Below are positions 31,789 through 39,850 of a stretch of 64,000 bases of DNA, one piece after another. The first letter of the stretch is position 1. The number at the start of each line of letters is the position of its first letter. A program made the translations under genes and the position numbers. The DNA is from CAVWNR01 sp963756525 (GTDB lineage Bacteria; Actinomycetota; Actinomycetes; Mycobacteriales; Jatrophihabitantaceae). The stretch lies in the NCBI GenBank assembly GCA_963756525.1, contig CAVWNR010000002.1, positions 1 to 64,000 of the forward strand. The letters are read 5' to 3'. The notes beneath the pieces were generated by a model, which was not told the origin of the DNA, ran no database searches, and saw nothing but the letters and a program-made list of their open reading frames with translations.

Positions 31789-32181
31789 ATGCGCGTGATG
31801 CTGATGATCAAGGGCGATCCGGAAGCGGGCGCGGCACCCAGCGAGGCACTCCTCGCCGCGATGGGCCGGTACAACGACGAGCTCAAGAAGGCCGGAGTCC
31901 TCCTTGATCTCGCCGGTCTTCACTCCAGCGCCGAGGGGACGCGTGTCAAGTTCTCGGCCGGAGAACGCACCGTCATCAACGGGCCGTTCACCGAGGCGAA
32001 GGAAGCGATCGCGGGCTACTGGATCCTCCAAGTCACCTCGATGGACGAGGCCGTCGACTGGGCCAAGCGGGTGCCGTTCGAAGCACTCGCCCGCATCTAC
32101 CCCGGCGAGTACGGCGCCGAAGGCGAAATAGAGATCCGCCAGGTGTTCGACCTGGAGCGTTCTGACTCATCGACCCAATGA
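31789..32181 (+). CDS. YCII/DGPF-family protein
   Basis: A 130-residue dimeric alpha-beta-barrel protein. It starts MRVMLMIKGDPEAGAAPSEA and contains MGRYNDELKKAGVLLDLAGL and INGPFTEAKEAIAGYWILQV, the DGPF/YCII signature, here NGPF. Such proteins are often encoded beside ECF sigma factors, which is not the case here. Function unknown. The Shine-Dalgarno AGAGGAAGG lies upstream of ATG 31789. It is the last gene of the island. Confidence 0.88.
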   Translation: MRVMLMIKGDPEAGAAPSEALLAAMGRYNDELKKAGVLLDLAGLHSSAEGTRVKFSAGERTVINGPFTEAKEAIAGYWILQVTSMDEAVDWAKRVPFEALARIYPGEYGAEGEIEIRQVFDLERSDSSTQ

Positions 32182-32469
32182 GCCGTCGCCTCGGGCCACC
32201 AAGCGCATGGCTCTGGTCACGCCGTTACCCGCGTGCTGAACGCGCACGACAACCCGGCCGCGCGGTGCGCCGGCAGATGCTGCATCAGGCTCGATCCTGA
32301 TTCGCCACGCGAGGGCGTTCGCGACCGCAGCACTATGCGGGCGAGCGCATAGTCGCACGCAAGATGATCTTCCGCACATCGGCGTGATCGCGCTGATCGG
32401 ACGGTCGAACGACGTGGGGAAGGGGGTCGGCCGGTGCGCGGCGGCGAGCTTGCCCGCGTCGACTCGTGG
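32182..32469. other. island right-end relic DNA
   Basis: No gene is supported. A minus-strand open frame in this stretch (MCGRSSCVRLCARPHS...) does not look like protein. Confidence 0.35.
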
Positions 32470-32711
32470 TTACGTCAGGCCGATGGCACGGTCCGGAGGG
32501 GAATCTTGGTCGAGTAGATGATCTTCAGTTGATCTTGCCCTGCGATTGTGTTGATCTCCTCCAGTCCGCAGTTAGTCTGCAAGAATGTCAAAAGTGGCCG
32601 TTGTCGATCAATGATGACCAATCATACCTAAGTGCCTGTAGCCCAGCAAATTCAGGGGTTCCAGCGTATTTCAACGATCTTCAAAGATCATCGAAGTTGG
32701 GCGGTTTCGCT
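32470..32711. other. AT-richer segment next to attR with short inverted repeat
   Basis: Composition drops visibly below that of the surroundings. An inverted repeat, CGATCTT-CAA-AGATCATCG, lies near 32675-32695, just inside the right repeat. No ORF is convincing. It may be a remnant of the attachment-site arm region where integrase and accessory proteins bound. Confidence 0.4.
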
Positions 32712-32754
32712 CTCCTAAGCCGGGCGTCGCTGGTTCGAATCCAGCCGGGGGCAC
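32712..32754 (+). repeat. attR: orphan 3' half of a tRNA-Arg
   Basis: This matches 9860-9902 over all 43 positions except two paired dinucleotides in the T-stem: GCTGG...CCAGC here against GTAGG...CCTAC there. Pairing is kept in both. There is no 5' tRNA half, so it is not a gene. Confidence 0.85.
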
Positions 32755-32907
32755 CCCCACTGGCCGGGCTAGCAGATCTGATCGACTAGGACGGTCAACT
32801 GCACGGAATCGTCGCAGTCCGAGACCACACCACCCTCGCCGGGGAGCCACTCACGCCCCAGCCCCAGCTATACCGTGAACCGGTGGGTGGGGTCAGCGGC
32901 GCCCGGC

Positions 32908-33816
32908 TTAGCGGGTTGCGTGGAGCAGGAAGTCGATGACCTGCTGCTGGGCCGCGGCCGCGTCGGGATGGGTGTAGAGGGCGAGGTGGCTTCCGCCGTC
33001 GAGATCGATGCGGTGGGCGCCGGGGATGGTGTCGGCAGCGAAGTCGCTGTCGGCGGGCGGCAGGTCGGCGTCAGCGCGGCCCTGCACGATCAGGGTCGGG
33101 ACGGTGATCCGGTCGAGCTCCAGCGATTCGATTGCGGCGAACTCGGCCAGGTCGTTGTCGTAACCGGCGCGTCGTTCGCTGGTGGTGCTGGCGGTCGGGG
33201 CCAGGTCGAGGACGAACTGCAGCTTGGCCGGATCACCCATGATCTGCGCGACGCGGTCCTTCAACGCGGTTCCGGTGAGACTGCTTTCCCTACTCAGGGT
33301 CCCGCTGACGACATCGGCGGGGCGGTGCGCGATGAGTATCCGCATGAGCCAGTGGCCGGCGCCGGTGCCGAACATCAGCCGATCGGTGAGACTGGCCTTC
33401 GGGATGACGATGGCCCGGCTGACGCCGGCAAAGGTGACGACGGCGTTGATGCGGTCGGGGTAGCGGACGGCCAGCCGATAGCCGCAAGGGCCACCGCCGG
33501 ACCAGGACAGCACTCCGGCCGAGGGGATGGCGAGGGCGTCGAGCAGGGCGATGACCAGGTCGGCCTGCTGGTCGATGGTGCGGTTCTCGCCGAGCAGAGT
33601 GCCGAGGTAGCCCGGGCGGGACAGCAGGATCGCCGAGATTTCCTCGCGCGGCAGGAAGCGGGCCATCAGCTCGCCCGCATCGATGCCGCCGGGGCTGCCG
33701 TGCAGGATGACTACCGGCCGGCCGGCGCCAAGGCGCAGATACTCGACCGGGCCCAGGCGGGTCTCGATGGTCTGGGACGGCAGCGTCGCGGTGGTGGTGG
33801 TGGTGTTCCTAGACAT
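32908..33816 (-). CDS. alpha/beta-hydrolase
   Basis: A 302-residue alpha/beta-hydrolase. It shows RPVVILHGSPGGIDAG (oxyanion loop), the nucleophile elbow GVLSWSGGGPCGYRLA (S-W-S-G-G), VPTLIVQGRADADLP (acid) and DGGSHLALYTHPDA (His). It resembles haloalkane-dehalogenase and epoxide-hydrolase relatives but has no diagnostic halide site. The N-terminus carries a Thr run. It is the first complete gene outside the island's right end, with a 153-base gap after attR. Confidence 0.88.
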   Translation of the reverse strand: MSRNTTTTTATLPSQTIETRLGPVEYLRLGAGRPVVILHGSPGGIDAGELMARFLPREEISAILLSRPGYLGTLLGENRTIDQQADLVIALLDALAIPSAGVLSWSGGGPCGYRLAVRYPDRINAVVTFAGVSRAIVIPKASLTDRLMFGTGAGHWLMRILIAHRPADVVSGTLSRESSLTGTALKDRVAQIMGDPAKLQFVLDLAPTASTTSERRAGYDNDLAEFAAIESLELDRITVPTLIVQGRADADLPPADSDFAADTIPGAHRIDLDGGSHLALYTHPDAAAAQQQVIDFLLHATR

Positions 33817-33860
33817 GACCAGTTCCGTTTCGATGGTTGGCTTTCGTTGAGAATCGGGTG

Positions 33861-33971
33861 TCAGCTATCGCCGGGCGCGACAGGGTGGCCGTCGGCGACG
33901 CCGATCGGCGGCAGGGCACCCGGGTGCTGTCGGGCGGGCCCCGGCGTCGTGGGCGCGTACTCGCTTGTCAT
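33861..33971 (-). CDS. possible 36-residue peptide upstream of the hydrolase
   Basis: ATG 33971 is preceded by GAGGAGCGAGCC, a good Shine-Dalgarno, and the frame runs 36 codons (starts MTSEYAPTTPGPARQHPG) to TGA at 33861. The peptide is Pro/Gly-rich with no family I recognise. It could be a leader peptide of the hydrolase gene 44 bases further on, the broken start of a lost gene, or chance. Confidence 0.25.
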   Translation of the reverse strand: MTSEYAPTTPGPARQHPGALPPIGVADGHPVAPGDS

Positions 33972-34135
33972 GGCTCGCTCCTCGGTAGATCAACTGGCAG
34001 AAGTGACACGTTCAATGTTCACGGGCCCCGGCCGTACCCGCGATGATCAAGCGCGTTCGCACGTAACGTATGGCGGCGTTGGAACGCGCGGCGGCGGTTA
34101 GTGTGTCGATCACGCCACGACGACGAGGTGAGGCG
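33972..34135. other. divergent promoter region
   Basis: No gene is seen. It holds the shared upstream region of the minus-strand peptide/hydrolase unit and the plus-strand 34136 gene. Confidence 0.35.
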
Positions 34136-34666
34136 ATGAACAAGTCCCTGCTGTCGGCGCTCAACGACCCCGAGCGACGGCTGGTGGCCGAGACCGAACG
34201 CGCCGCGCTTGACGGGCTGGACGAGGACGAGGTCGTCTCGCTGCATGCGCGGATCCGGCGAGCGCGCGACAAGTACACCGGCCAGTACCGGCGCGGGGCC
34301 AGCGCACGCGTCGCCGAGCATGGCGGGCGCGGCATGGCCCGTCCGCAGAACCAGCGGGCCGCGCTGAAAGCGGAGGCGTTCGAGGAGGCGCTGTCGCGGG
34401 TGAGCCGCCGCCTCGCGGTGCTGGCGCATCAAGCGGCGGTCGAGGTGAGAACGGAACGGCTCGAGGCGGCACGCGCGGCGAAGCAGGCGGCCGCCGCGAT
34501 CGAGCCGGACGGCCGAGCGGACACGGTGCCGAGCGGCACGAACCGGCGCAGCGTCACGGAGCGGCCGCGTGGTGACCGCGCGACCCGCGCACCACGGAGC
34601 AAGAAGATCGCCGCCTCGACGAGCGCCGAGGGCGCCCGGCGGCAGGCCAAGCGAGACAGCCGCTGA
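34136..34666 (+). CDS. conserved actinobacterial helical protein of unknown function
   Basis: A 176-residue very basic protein: NKSLLSALNDPERRLVAETE, LHARIRRARDKYTGQYRRGA, MARPQNQRAALKAEAFEEAL, SRVSRRLAVLAHQAAVEVRT, then a Lys/Arg-rich disordered tail ending RRQAKRDSR. I recognise the first 110 residues as a family seen in several actinobacteria, with no known function. It is predicted all-helical, and the charge suggests nucleic-acid binding. ATG 34136 follows GAGGTGAGGCG. It converges with fgd, leaving 28 bases. Confidence 0.65.
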   Translation: MNKSLLSALNDPERRLVAETERAALDGLDEDEVVSLHARIRRARDKYTGQYRRGASARVAEHGGRGMARPQNQRAALKAEAFEEALSRVSRRLAVLAHQAAVEVRTERLEAARAAKQAAAAIEPDGRADTVPSGTNRRSVTERPRGDRATRAPRSKKIAASTSAEGARRQAKRDSR

Positions 34667-34694
34667 CGCACGCGACGCGCTTCGACGAAGCCCG

Positions 34695-35699
34695 TCAGCC
34701 GAGCGCACGCAGCCGCGGCAGCACGTCCTCGGCGAACTGGTCGAGGAACCGGGTCTGGTCGTGCCCGGGCGCGTGGAACACCAGGTGGTTCAGTCCCGCG
34801 TCGAGGTAGGGCCGGATCGCGGCAACCGCTTCGTCGGGGTCGGAGGCCACGATCCAGCGGGAGGCGATCTGCTCGATCGGCAGCGCGTCCGCCGCCCGCT
34901 CCATCTCGGTCGGATCGTGCAAACCCTGCTTCTGCTCGGCGGTCAGCGAAAGTGGCGCCCAGAACCGGGTGTTCTCCAGAGCGATCTTCGGGTCCCGGTC
35001 GTAGGAGAGCTTGATCTCGATCATCCGGTCGAGGGAGTCCGGCTCGCGCCCGGCTGCCTCCAGCCCTTCTCGCACGGCAGGCATCAGCTTGTCGGTGTAG
35101 AGCTCCATCCCCTTTCCCGACGTGCAGATGAATCCCTCACCGACTCGCCCCGCGTATTTGGCCATGGTCGGCCCGCCGGCCGCGATGTAGATCGGGACGC
35201 CGCCGGCGGGACGGTCGTAGATCGTCGCGTTCACGGTCTGGTAGAACTCGCCGTCGAACGTGACGCGGTCTTCGCGCCAGAGCTGGCGCATCAGACGCAC
35301 GGCCTCGCGCAGCCGGGCGAACCGCTCGCGGAAGTCCGGCCACTGGATGCGCGCCACGGCCACCTCGTTGAGCGCCTCGCCGGTACCGACGCCGAGCATG
35401 ATCCGTCCCCGGTAGAGGCAAGCCAGCGTGGCGAATGCCTGCGCGATCACCGCCGGGTTGTAGCGGAACGTCGGGGTGAGCACGCTGGTGCCGAGCTGGA
35501 TACGGGAGGTGCGTTCGCCGACCGCGGCGAGGAACACCATCGAGAACGGAGCGTGGCCGCCCTCGTGCCGCCACGCCTGGTAATGGTCGCTGACCGTGAC
35601 GCTGTCCAGCCCGTGCTGCTCGACGGCTACGGCGTACTCGACGAGCTGGCGTGGCGCGAACTGCTCGGCCGACGCCTTGTATCCGATCTTGAGGGCCAT
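34695..35699 (-). CDS. fgd: F420-dependent glucose-6-phosphate dehydrogenase
   Basis: A 334-residue luciferase-like monooxygenase-fold enzyme that closely follows mycobacterial Fgd along its length. Examples are KIGYKASAEQFAPRQLVEYA, VSDHYQAWRHEGGHAPFS, VGERTSRIQLGTSVLTPTFR, YNPAVIAQAFATLACLYRGR, GVGTGEALNEVA, AAGGPTMAKYAGRVGEGFIC and PIEQIASRWIVASDPDEA. It oxidises glucose-6-phosphate while reducing cofactor F420, which in turn feeds F420H2-dependent reductases. This indicates that the organism makes F420. The next gene is another luciferase-like enzyme. Confidence 0.95.
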   Translation of the reverse strand: MALKIGYKASAEQFAPRQLVEYAVAVEQHGLDSVTVSDHYQAWRHEGGHAPFSMVFLAAVGERTSRIQLGTSVLTPTFRYNPAVIAQAFATLACLYRGRIMLGVGTGEALNEVAVARIQWPDFRERFARLREAVRLMRQLWREDRVTFDGEFYQTVNATIYDRPAGGVPIYIAAGGPTMAKYAGRVGEGFICTSGKGMELYTDKLMPAVREGLEAAGREPDSLDRMIEIKLSYDRDPKIALENTRFWAPLSLTAEQKQGLHDPTEMERAADALPIEQIASRWIVASDPDEAVAAIRPYLDAGLNHLVFHAPGHDQTRFLDQFAEDVLPRLRALG

Positions 35700-35721
35700 C
35701 CTTCGACCCTATCGACAACCG

Positions 35722-36711
35722 TCACTGCAAGGCCGGGATGACCTTGCGGGCGAACAGCTCGATGCCTGACCGGTCGTAGGCCGCCTCGGGGACGTAGCAG
35801 ATCGCGTAGGCCAGGCCGATGCGCTGCAGGCCGGCGAGGCGCTCGACGATCTGCTCCGGCGTGCCGACCAGCCCGCCGGTGTAGTTCCGCAACGCCGACT
35901 CGAGCCGGTCGCCCGACACGTACGGCGCATACTGCGCGCGGATCCACTCGATCCGTTCGGCAACGTCCTGCTCGGTCTCGCCGATCACCACGTTGAAGTT
36001 GGCCGAGCGGACGATCGCGTCGAAGTCGGTGCCGCCCTCACGGCAGTGCTCAGCCAGCACGCGGGACTTCCGCTCGAATGCGTCCGGGGTGGCGTCGAAG
36101 TTGGTGTAGCGGGCGTACTGGGCGGCGATGCGCAGCGTCTTGCGCTCACCGCCGCCGGCAATCCACAACGGGATGCCGCCCTCCTGCAGCGGCAGCGGCC
36201 GGCAGATCGCGCCGTCGACCTGATAGTGCTTGCCGTGCAGGGTCGCCGTGCCAGACGTCCATGCCTGGCGCATGATCTGCACACCCTCGTCCAGCATGCC
36301 GATCCGCTCGCCGGCGGACGGGAAGCCGTAGCCGTAGGCGCGCCACTCGTTCTCGTACCAGCCCGCGCCGATGCCCATCTCGATGCGGCCTCCGGACACC
36401 ATGTCGGCGGTCGCGGCCACTTTCGCGAGGTAGACCGGATTGCGATAGCCCATGCACGTGCACATCTGCCCCAGCCGCACCCGCTCGGTGACCGCGCCGA
36501 GCGCCGACATGAGCGACCACGCCTCGTACGTGGCCTCATCGGTCGGCACCGGCACCGTGTGGAAGTGGTCGTAGACCCAGATCGACTCGAACGCGCTGTC
36601 GTCGGCGGCCTGGGCGACGGCGCGAATCGTGGCCCAGTGGTCGGGTGGGGCGATGCCCGCCAGGTCGAGCCGCCAACCCTGAGGGATGAACATTCCAAAG
36701 CGCATAGCCAC
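35722..36711 (-). CDS. luciferase-like F420-dependent oxidoreductase
   Basis: A 329-residue TIM-barrel protein of the LLM family. It shows MRFGMFIPQGWRLDLAGI, SIWVYDHFHTVP, RVRLGQMCTCMGYRNPVYLA, SGGRIEMGIGAGWYENEWRA and PLWIAGGGERKTLRIAAQYA. The cis-peptide-containing cofactor-binding strand and the GAGW motif fit the F420-binding subgroup. The substrate is unknown. It starts at GTG 36711 or ATG 36705. It lies just upstream of fgd in the same direction with a 22-base gap, so the two may form an operon in which Fgd supplies reduced F420. Confidence 0.88.
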   Translation of the reverse strand: MAMRFGMFIPQGWRLDLAGIAPPDHWATIRAVAQAADDSAFESIWVYDHFHTVPVPTDEATYEAWSLMSALGAVTERVRLGQMCTCMGYRNPVYLAKVAATADMVSGGRIEMGIGAGWYENEWRAYGYGFPSAGERIGMLDEGVQIMRQAWTSGTATLHGKHYQVDGAICRPLPLQEGGIPLWIAGGGERKTLRIAAQYARYTNFDATPDAFERKSRVLAEHCREGGTDFDAIVRSANFNVVIGETEQDVAERIEWIRAQYAPYVSGDRLESALRNYTGGLVGTPEQIVERLAGLQRIGLAYAICYVPEAAYDRSGIELFARKVIPALQ

Positions 36712-36783
36712 ACCTTATGAGGCGCTCTGAACCGCTGGGTCGTCGATTGCGTGTCGACGGTTAGAGGTCACTTGGAGGCCAGC

Positions 36784-37341
36784 ATGAACCGGACCGGAAC
36801 CCGAATCGCCGCGATGACCGCGGCGGCGGCGGCACTCGCGCTCGTCGCCACGGCGTGCAGCAGCAACACCAAGACCGCCAGCGCCAGCTCCGGCGGCGGC
36901 GGCTCCAGCGCCGCCAGCCAATCCCCGGCGAGCACGGCGGTCGTGCACACGGCGTCCTCACCGTACGGCTCGATCCTCGTCGACAGCCGGGGCAAGACGA
37001 TCTACGGCTTCGCCATCGACAAGCCCGGCAAGTCCAACTGCAACGGCGTGTGCCTGCAGTACTGGCCGATCGTCACCGCGCCGTCACCGCTGCCCAGCTC
37101 GATCCCCGGCGTCTCCGCCAAGATCGGCGAGATCACCCGAACCGGCGGCGCGCACCAGCTGACCCTCGACGGGCTGCCCGTCTACACCTACGCCGGGGAC
37201 CCCGGTCCGGGGACGACCTCCGGCCAGGGCAAGAACCTCTCCGGCGGACTGTGGTGGGTGCTCGCCCCGGACGGCAAGTGGATCACCAAGTTGGCCGCGC
37301 AGAGCAGCAGCGCATCCAGCGGCGGCGGCTACGGGTACTGA
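36784..37341 (+). CDS. secreted lipoprotein with YCF/COG4315-type repeat domain
   Basis: A 185-residue lipoprotein. The signal MNRTGTRIAAMTAAAAALAL ends in the lipobox VATAC. A Ser/Gly linker follows, then two copies of the secreted repeat of unknown function: SSPYGSILVDSRGKTIYGFA ... CNGVCLQYWPIV and the second unit LTLDGLPVYTYAGDPGPGTT ... GLWWVLAPDG. The paired WP/WW and Cys pattern is typical of COG4315. It may be a surface or redox-associated protein. A clear GGAGG precedes ATG 36784. It overlaps the convergent dipeptidase by 13 bases. Confidence 0.85.
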   Translation: MNRTGTRIAAMTAAAAALALVATACSSNTKTASASSGGGGSSAASQSPASTAVVHTASSPYGSILVDSRGKTIYGFAIDKPGKSNCNGVCLQYWPIVTAPSPLPSSIPGVSAKIGEITRTGGAHQLTLDGLPVYTYAGDPGPGTTSGQGKNLSGGLWWVLAPDGKWITKLAAQSSSASSGGGYGY

Positions 37342-38486
37342 TCCGCCGTGCGGCGGGCGACCGCCTCGGCGTCGGCCAGCACCCGGATGATGTTGTCCCA
37401 GGTCAGCGCCGCCAGGTCGTCGTCCGACCAGCCGCGGTCGATCAGCTCGGCGATCAGCGCGGGGTAGCAGGACACGTCTTCCAGCCCGCACGGCATGCGC
37501 GCGGAGCCGTCGTAGTCGCCGCCGATGCCGACGTGCCCGATGCCGGCCACCTCGCGCACGTGCTCGACGTGATCGGCCACCTGGCTGATGGTCGCTTTCG
37601 GCTCGGGATGGCGCTGCGCGTGGCGCGCGGCCGCGGCAGGTAACCGACCGATGTCGCCCGGGTCCTCGCCGCGGGCGGCCATCTCCGCGCGCACGTCGGC
37701 ATACCAGCCGCGGCACTCCTCCGACACGAAGTACGGCACGAACGTCACCATGCAGACGCCGCCGTTGCGGCCGAGCTCGGCCAGAACTTCGTCGGGGACA
37801 TTGCGGCGGTGGTCGCAGAGGGCCCGCGCCGAGGAGTGGCTGAAGATCACCGGCGCGGATGTGGCTTCGATCGCGGCGCGCATGGTCTCGACCGCGGTGT
37901 GGGAGAGGTCGACGAGCATGCCGAGCCGGTTCATCTCGCCCACGACGTCTCGGCCGAAGTCGCTGAGCCCGCCGATGCGCGCCGGCTCGGCGGCCGAGTC
38001 GGCCCACGAGAGGTGCACGTTGTGAGTGAGGGTCAGGTAGCGCACGCCCAGCGCGAACAGCATTCGCAGCACCGCCAGCGACTCAGCGATCGAATGCCCA
38101 CCTTCCGCGCCGAGCAGTGCGCCGATCCGGCCGGCGGCCCGCGCCTGCTCGACCTCGGCGACGCTGCGGACCAGCGAGAGGCGGTCCGGGTAGCGGGCGA
38201 CCATCCGGTGCACGAAGTCGACCTGTTCCAGCGTGGCGGCGACGGCCCGCTCGCCGGCCCACTCGCCCGGGACGTACACCGACCAGAACTGCGCGCCGAC
38301 GCCGCCCTCGGCGAGGCGGACCAGATCGGTCTGCGTCGCCGACTGCCGCTGCGAGACGTCGTAGCGGTCCAGGTCGTAGTCGAACCGTTGCCGCATCTCG
38401 AACGGCAGGTCGTTGTGGCCGTCCACGATGGGGTGAGCGGCAAGCAGCTCGCGGGCCCGGTCGAGCGATCCCGGAAGGCGGGTCAC
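37329..38486 (-). CDS. membrane-dipeptidase (renal dipeptidase) family zinc peptidase
   Basis: A 385-residue amidohydrolase-fold dipeptidase. Zinc-binding motifs are VDGHNDLPFEMRQRFDYDL (H-x-D), LLGAEGGHSI (Glu), LTHNVHLSWAD, VDLSHTAVETM, VIFSHSSARAL and GIGGDYDG. The family hydrolyses dipeptides, including those with D-residues, and some beta-lactams. GTG 38486 overlaps the stop of the MBL gene (GTGA), so the two are coupled. A longer frame upstream is antisense-like and not used. Confidence 0.92.
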   Translation of the reverse strand: MTRLPGSLDRARELLAAHPIVDGHNDLPFEMRQRFDYDLDRYDVSQRQSATQTDLVRLAEGGVGAQFWSVYVPGEWAGERAVAATLEQVDFVHRMVARYPDRLSLVRSVAEVEQARAAGRIGALLGAEGGHSIAESLAVLRMLFALGVRYLTLTHNVHLSWADSAAEPARIGGLSDFGRDVVGEMNRLGMLVDLSHTAVETMRAAIEATSAPVIFSHSSARALCDHRRNVPDEVLAELGRNGGVCMVTFVPYFVSEECRGWYADVRAEMAARGEDPGDIGRLPAAAARHAQRHPEPKATISQVADHVEHVREVAGIGHVGIGGDYDGSARMPCGLEDVSCYPALIAELIDRGWSDDDLAALTWDNIIRVLADAEAVARRTADQYP

Positions 38487-39121
38487 AGCTCGACGGACTG
38501 GCCGCGGTCGAGGTGCGTGAACTCGGTGCCGTGCGCCGCCCCGATCCGCCCGACGTGGCCTTCGGAGAACTGCAGCCCGGACTCGTTGAGCAGCCCGTCG
38601 TGGATCTGGAAGGCCCGCGCTGCGCGCACGGCGACGACGAAGTCCATCACCTCGGCCACCTTCGACCACGGCGCGTGGATCGGCACGAGCAACACCCGCA
38701 CCGGCTTGTTCGGGACGGTGAACGAGTCGCCCGGATGGAACAGCGCGCCGTCGACCAGGTATCCGATGTTGGCCACCATCGGGACGGACGGGTGGATCAG
38801 CGCATGCTGGCCGCCGAAGGCCTCGACCGTGAATCCGGCCGCTTCGAACGAGTCGCCCGGGGATGCCGCGGTGACCTGGTCGCCGAGGTCGCTGAGCGAG
38901 TCGGCAACGGCGGCCGGCGCCCAGATCCGCAGTGACCGGTTCGTTGCTGCTGCCGCACGGACGGCCTCGGCGTTGAGATGGTCGGGGTGCTCGTGCGTGA
39001 TCAGGACGGCGTCCGCACCGTCGAGCGCGGCGTCGGCCTCGGAGAAGACACCCGGATCGATGACGAGCGCCCGCCCGTCGTCGAGCCGGACGCAGGAGTG
39101 GCCGTACTGGGTCAGGCGCAT
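38483..39121 (-). CDS. MBL-fold metallo-hydrolase (UlaG-like)
   Basis: A 212-residue metallo-beta-lactamase-fold protein. It shows MRLTQYGHSCVRLDDGRALV, LVIDPGVFSE, the metal motif ITHEHPDHLNAE (HxHxDH), YLVDGALFHPGDSF and VLLVPIHAPWSK. It belongs to the UlaG/RNase Z-like small hydrolases; its substrate is unknown. ATG 39121 is taken because the frame upstream enters the repeat at 39213. It is coupled to the downstream dipeptidase by a GTGA overlap. Confidence 0.9.
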   Translation of the reverse strand: MRLTQYGHSCVRLDDGRALVIDPGVFSEADAALDGADAVLITHEHPDHLNAEAVRAAAATNRSLRIWAPAAVADSLSDLGDQVTAASPGDSFEAAGFTVEAFGGQHALIHPSVPMVANIGYLVDGALFHPGDSFTVPNKPVRVLLVPIHAPWSKVAEVMDFVVAVRAARAFQIHDGLLNESGLQFSEGHVGRIGAAHGTEFTHLDRGQSVEL

Positions 39122-39212
39122 CGTCCCTCCAGGATCATCGTGGCGAGCGTGTCGAGACGCCGTCGTGTCTCGGCGTCGACGGGTGTGTAGACCATCATCC
39201 GTCCCCACCGAC

Positions 39213-39299
39213 TTTGCCCCGCTGTGACACGCTGCGCAGGTCCGCCAGCGTGTCACAGCGGGGCAAAGTCGCGTCATGGCGTGTCACAGCGGGGCAAAG
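39213..39299. repeat. three-copy palindromic repeat, locus A
   Basis: A 22-bp unit with core GCCCCGCTGTGACACGC occurs once inverted (39213-39234), then twice in the opposite sense (39246-39267 and about 39279-39299), with 11-base spacers. The first two copies can form a long perfect hairpin. The same three-copy arrangement occurs at 61430-61515. Confidence 0.9.
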
Positions 39300-39350
39300 T
39301 CGCGATGCGGGCGGAGGGCACCCGGGTACCGTCCGAGCCGGAGGTGGGCG

Positions 39351-39833
39351 ATGCGCCAGGACCGGGTGGTCGCCGTCGTCGGACCCGGCGCCGGCGCGAC
39401 CGATGAGCTCTGCGCGCTCGCCGACGAGGTGGGCAGCCTGCTCGCCCGCAGTGGCGCGGTGGTCGTCACCGGCGGCCTGGGCGGGGTGATGGCGGCGGCC
39501 GCTCGAGGCGCGCGGGGCGCGGGCGGGCTGGTCGTCGGACTGCTACCCGGTGCCGATCGTTGCGCCACCGACGAGCACCTCAGCGTGGCTATCCCGACCG
39601 GGTTCGGCGAGGGACGCAACGTGCTGGTGGTCCGCGCGGCGGACGGGGTGATCGCGGTGGGCGGAAGCTGGGGAACGCTCAGCGAGATCGCGCTGGCGCA
39701 GCGCCGTGGCATACCCGTCGTCTGCCTCGCGGGCTGGTCGGTCCGCGACGTGGGCGGCGAGCCGCTACCGCTGCCGAGGGCCGAGTCCGCCGCGGACGCG
39801 GTGCGGCTCCTGGCCGCGAGGCTGGGCTGGTAG
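39351..39833 (+). CDS. LOG/TIGR00725-family Rossmann-fold protein
   Basis: A 160-residue nucleotide-binding Rossmann protein. It shows VVAVVGPGAGATDELCALAD, VVVTGGLGGVMAAAARGARG, TGFGEGRNVLVVRAADGVIA and VGGSWGTLSEIALAQRRGIP. The last motif corresponds to the PGG.GT..E of the LOG/TIGR00725 group; related proteins cleave nucleotides or cytokinin ribotides, but this subgroup is uncharacterised. ATG 39351 has GGAGGTGGGCG upstream. The palindromic repeat lies directly upstream, so it may affect this gene's transcript. Confidence 0.88.
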   Translation: MRQDRVVAVVGPGAGATDELCALADEVGSLLARSGAVVVTGGLGGVMAAAARGARGAGGLVVGLLPGADRCATDEHLSVAIPTGFGEGRNVLVVRAADGVIAVGGSWGTLSEIALAQRRGIPVVCLAGWSVRDVGGEPLPLPRAESAADAVRLLAARLGW

Positions 39834-39850
39834 CTGGCTGGGCTGATAGC

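Larger units (their letters stand above)
9860..32754. mobile_element. tRNA-Arg-integrated genomic island, about 22.9 kb
   Basis: The island is bounded by a 43-bp direct repeat: the 3' half of tRNA-Arg on the left and an orphan tRNA 3' half on the right. Directly inside the left repeat lie a tyrosine integrase and an excisionase on the minus strand, in the order typical of integrative elements. Both are frameshifted. Inside are a DUF3800 pseudogene, an IS remnant, the PAP2-kinase operon and the LuxR-ABC block. No relaxase, TraSA-like translocase or replication gene was recognised, so the element is probably decayed and no longer mobile. Ordinary chromosomal genes flank it on both sides. Confidence 0.8.

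Noticed and set aside
32712..32754. tRNA gene at the right end of the island
   Set aside because: Only the 3' half is present; no acceptor 5' strand or D-arm precedes it. It is the att repeat.
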